From the NCBI GenBank assembly GCA_009781925.1, contig WQUU01000070.1, forward strand, positions 1-6,997: a stretch of DNA of 6,997 nt. Direction: 5' to 3'. Positions 5,881-6,997 of this stretch are shown here, in pieces. A model generated the notes under the pieces. That model was not told the origin of the DNA, made no database searches, and was given only the letters and a program-made list of their open reading frames with translations. The DNA is from Bacillota bacterium (GTDB taxonomy: Bacteria > Bacillota > Clostridia > Oscillospirales > Oscillospiraceae). The first letter of the stretch is position 1. Every line of letters starts with the position of its first letter. The translations under genes were made by a program, and so were the position numbers.

Positions 5881-5919
5881 CGAAACAGACCCTTCGCGAG
5901 AGGGGGTGATATGGAATGA
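5872..5919 (+). CDS. Short leader peptide (13-15 residues) coupled to the downstream membrane peptide
   Basis: ATGs at 5872 and 5878 are in one frame and follow AAAGGAGG (5860-5867). The second has the better spacing of 10 nt. The peptide is MPMRNRPFARGGDME, basic in its middle. Its TGA at 5917-5919 overlaps the next ATG at 5916 (ATGA), the usual arrangement for translational coupling. Its codons AGA-GGG-GGT-GAT also form the ribosome binding site of the following gene, so ribosomes translating it would pass directly through that site. I recognise no family. A role as a translational control frame is inference. Confidence 0.45.
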   Translation: MPMRNRPFARGGDME

Positions 5920-6086
5920 AGGAGCCAAAATCCACAAGAAAGGAGTCGGTGCTTATAAGTTTACAGATCGTCACAGTCCTAATTGTCCTAAGCAATCAAA
6001 GTCCCAAGCCACTGTTTATCATGGCAATGTTAGCGGCTCAGCTCATAGTGACAACATTGGTAACAATTATCGGAAAATGGCAGTAA
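5916..6086 (+). CDS. Small hydrophobic protein, 56 residues, two predicted membrane helices, unknown function
   Basis: The frame begins MKEPKSTRKE, a basic and polar head, followed by two hydrophobic segments at about residues 11-27 and 33-54 separated by NQSPKP, and ends GKWQ. A helical hairpin in the membrane with both ends on the cytosolic side would fit. The ribosome binding site AGGGGGTGAT (5901-5910) closely resembles AGGAGGTGAT, with good spacing to the ATG at 5916. The start overlaps the stop of the preceding 15-codon frame. A GTG-started frame at 5906-6094 overlaps it in another phase, but its start lies inside the ribosome binding site and its product is low in hydrophobic residues, so I prefer this one. 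I know no matching family. Possibilities include a small membrane regulator, an export-linked peptide or a toxin-like peptide. None is proven. Confidence 0.6.
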   Translation: MKEPKSTRKESVLISLQIVTVLIVLSNQSPKPLFIMAMLAAQLIVTTLVTIIGKWQ

Positions 6087-6103
6087 AAAGGTAGGAAAAA
6101 TTG

Positions 6104-6124
6104 ATGTTAACTTCACACACATAG
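6104..6124 (+). CDS. Six-codon mini-frame (MLTSHT) ending at the base of a hairpin
   Basis: AAGGTAGG (6089-6096) lies 7 nt ahead of ATG 6104. The frame reads MLTSHT and stops at TAG 6122-6124, just inside the base of the stem at 6120-6160. This geometry resembles a leader frame whose translation could melt a hairpin, but so short a frame may be chance. Confidence 0.2.
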   Translation: MLTSHT

Positions 6125-6160
6125 CGGGTCGGGAGGCTGCAGATTCCCGATCCGCTTATG
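6120..6160 (+). promoter_or_regulatory. Long GC-rich hairpin in the ROK gene leader
   Basis: AGCGGGTCGGGA (6123-6134) pairs with TCCCGATCCGCT (6145-6156) around a 10-nt loop. One of the twelve pairs is G:U. CAT (6120-6122) and ATG (6158-6160) extend it past a one-base bulge. No U-run follows, so it is not a standard terminator. It ends about 24 nt before the ROK ribosome binding site. It may be an RNA processing or pausing element, or a DNA operator for the ROK regulator. Confidence 0.6.
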
Positions 6161-6198
6161 TAATACAAAATAATATTAAATTTAGGTGGGTATCCCAA

Positions 6199-6997
6199 AT
6201 GTCAGATTCGACAATTACACGTATCGCAGAGCAAAATGCCGGCAAAATTGCCCTGATCAAGGAGAACCGCGAGGTTCTCAACGCAGTAAGACGGCTAAAA
6301 ACTGGGGATAAATCTGCCCTCGCTGAAGCTGCAGGGGTATCATGGCCTAAGCTTAATAAAGATATAGGGGATTTAGAGAAGGAAAATGCCGTACAGATGG
6401 GAGCCCGTGACAGCGGGCAAATATATGAAGTCAATTCAAACTTCGCGTTTTTTGTGGGGTTATCAATCACAAATGACAGCATCAAATTATCCATTTGCGA
6501 TTTTTCATTGCAGCCTTTAACGAGAGATGATCTGTCCGCACGGGGATTCAGCCATTTGCATCAAATGCTGCCTTTCAGTGAGACCGGCGAAAATAATCAT
6601 GTGGTCTCATTCGGCGTCACAACGGAACTGAGAGCCATCATCGGTAAAGTGAATGAGATCATTGGGATCCTATTGGCTGAAGAATCCGCAAATTTTCATT
6701 TGCTTGGGATTACAATCGCTTTTGCTGGATTTATTGATTATAAATCCAGAGTTTTTGCTTTTTCGCCCCATGTGCAAAAGTTGAATGAGACACCGCTGGA
6801 CGATCTGGTGCTCCCCGCGGTAAAAGAGTCCCTTGACAATCGCAATATCTTTTTATACTATGAAAACGACTCTGAGTCGGCGGTGCTCTATGAAAAAGAA
6901 TCCCTTTTTTTCTCAGAGGACAAAGACCGGCGCGATTTAAGAAATAAAGAAAATATCGGGTGCATCTATATCAGCGCGGGCATAGGGCTGGGACTAA
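6199..6997 (+). CDS. ROK-family transcriptional regulator (NagC/XylR type), 3' end outside the window
   Basis: The 266 visible residues fit an N-terminal winged-helix DNA-binding domain (about 20-75; helix-turn-helix near SALAEAAGVSWPKLNKDIGDLEKENAV, residues 39-65) followed by a ROK sugar-kinase-like fold. In that fold, FVGLSITNDSIKLSICDF (85-102) takes the place of the first phosphate motif, with Ser and Thr-Asn where kinases have Asp and Gly. LGITIAFAGFID (169-180) replaces the VPGPVD strand, YENDSESAVLYE (221-232) keeps the END core, and IYISAGIGLG (256-265) replaces the second phosphate motif. The degenerate phosphate motifs suggest a sugar- or metabolite-sensing repressor without kinase activity. 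The usual zinc-binding cysteine cluster would lie beyond the right edge. The ATG at 6199 has AGGTGG 9 nt upstream. Regulated genes are not visible. The peptide-rich leader upstream is probably part of its transcript. Confidence 0.85.
   Translation, partial: MSDSTITRIAEQNAGKIALIKENREVLNAVRRLKTGDKSALAEAAGVSWPKLNKDIGDLEKENAVQMGARDSGQIYEVNSNFAFFVGLSITNDSIKLSICDFSLQPLTRDDLSARGFSHLHQMLPFSETGENNHVVSFGVTTELRAIIGKVNEIIGILLAEESANFHLLGITIAFAGFIDYKSRVFAFSPHVQKLNETPLDDLVLPAVKESLDNRNIFLYYENDSESAVLYEKESLFFSEDKDRRDLRNKENIGCIYISAGIGLGL

Noticed and set aside
5906..6094. A 62-codon GTG-started frame overlapping the hydrophobic peptide
   Set aside because: Its start codon lies inside the ribosome binding site AGGGGGTGAT, and the alternative frame from 5916 has proper spacing and a clear two-helix hydrophobic pattern.
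1..6997. CRISPR array, insertion sequence or known riboswitch
   Set aside because: No regularly spaced repeats, no transposase motifs with terminal inverted repeats, and no recognisable riboswitch core were found on either strand.

Overview
The window looks like chromosomal DNA of an anaerobic, low-to-mid GC Gram-positive bacterium (Firmicutes, most likely class Clostridia). The reasons are consensus sigma-A promoters (TTGACA / 17 bp / TATAAT), strong AGGAGG-type ribosome binding sites on nearly every gene, a type III glutamine synthetase, and a PIN-domain toxin and partner of a kind I associate with Clostridia. The taxonomy is inference from general family knowledge. Base composition is patchy: pyrG and glnN are clearly GC-rich at third codon positions, while the membrane gene at the left edge, the toxin pair and everything right of the tRNA are visibly more AT-rich.

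Layout. Left (1-2039, minus strand): a multi-pass membrane protein cut by the window edge follows pyrG (CTP synthase). pyrG has its own promoter at 2011-2039 and a leader of only about 40 nt. Centre-left (2040-2341): an intergenic region with a perfect-consensus promoter (2079-2107, plus strand) that has no convincing gene of its own, then the toxin promoter (2296-2323). Centre (2342-2987, plus): a PIN-domain toxin overlapped by a small helical protein, the presumed antitoxin. Then comes glnN (3026-5116), with only a 38 bp gap. Next is a self-contained initiator tRNA unit: promoter 5207-5235, tRNA-fMet 5261-5337, terminator 5341-5380.

Right (5381-6997, plus): about 220 bp with short tandem repeats, then a promoter (5604-5632), a leader with a possible long-range stem, and an unusual chain of very short ribosome-binding-site-led reading frames. 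These include a 56-residue two-helix hydrophobic protein (5916-6086). A long hairpin (6120-6160) and a ROK-family transcriptional regulator cut by the right edge follow.

How the parts relate: GlnN makes glutamine and PyrG spends it to make CTP, so both serve glutamine nitrogen use, but they are divergently placed and need not be co-regulated. The toxin pair looks like an insertion into the glnN upstream region. The least explained and most interesting stretch is 5600-6198, the peptide-rich leader ahead of the ROK regulator.
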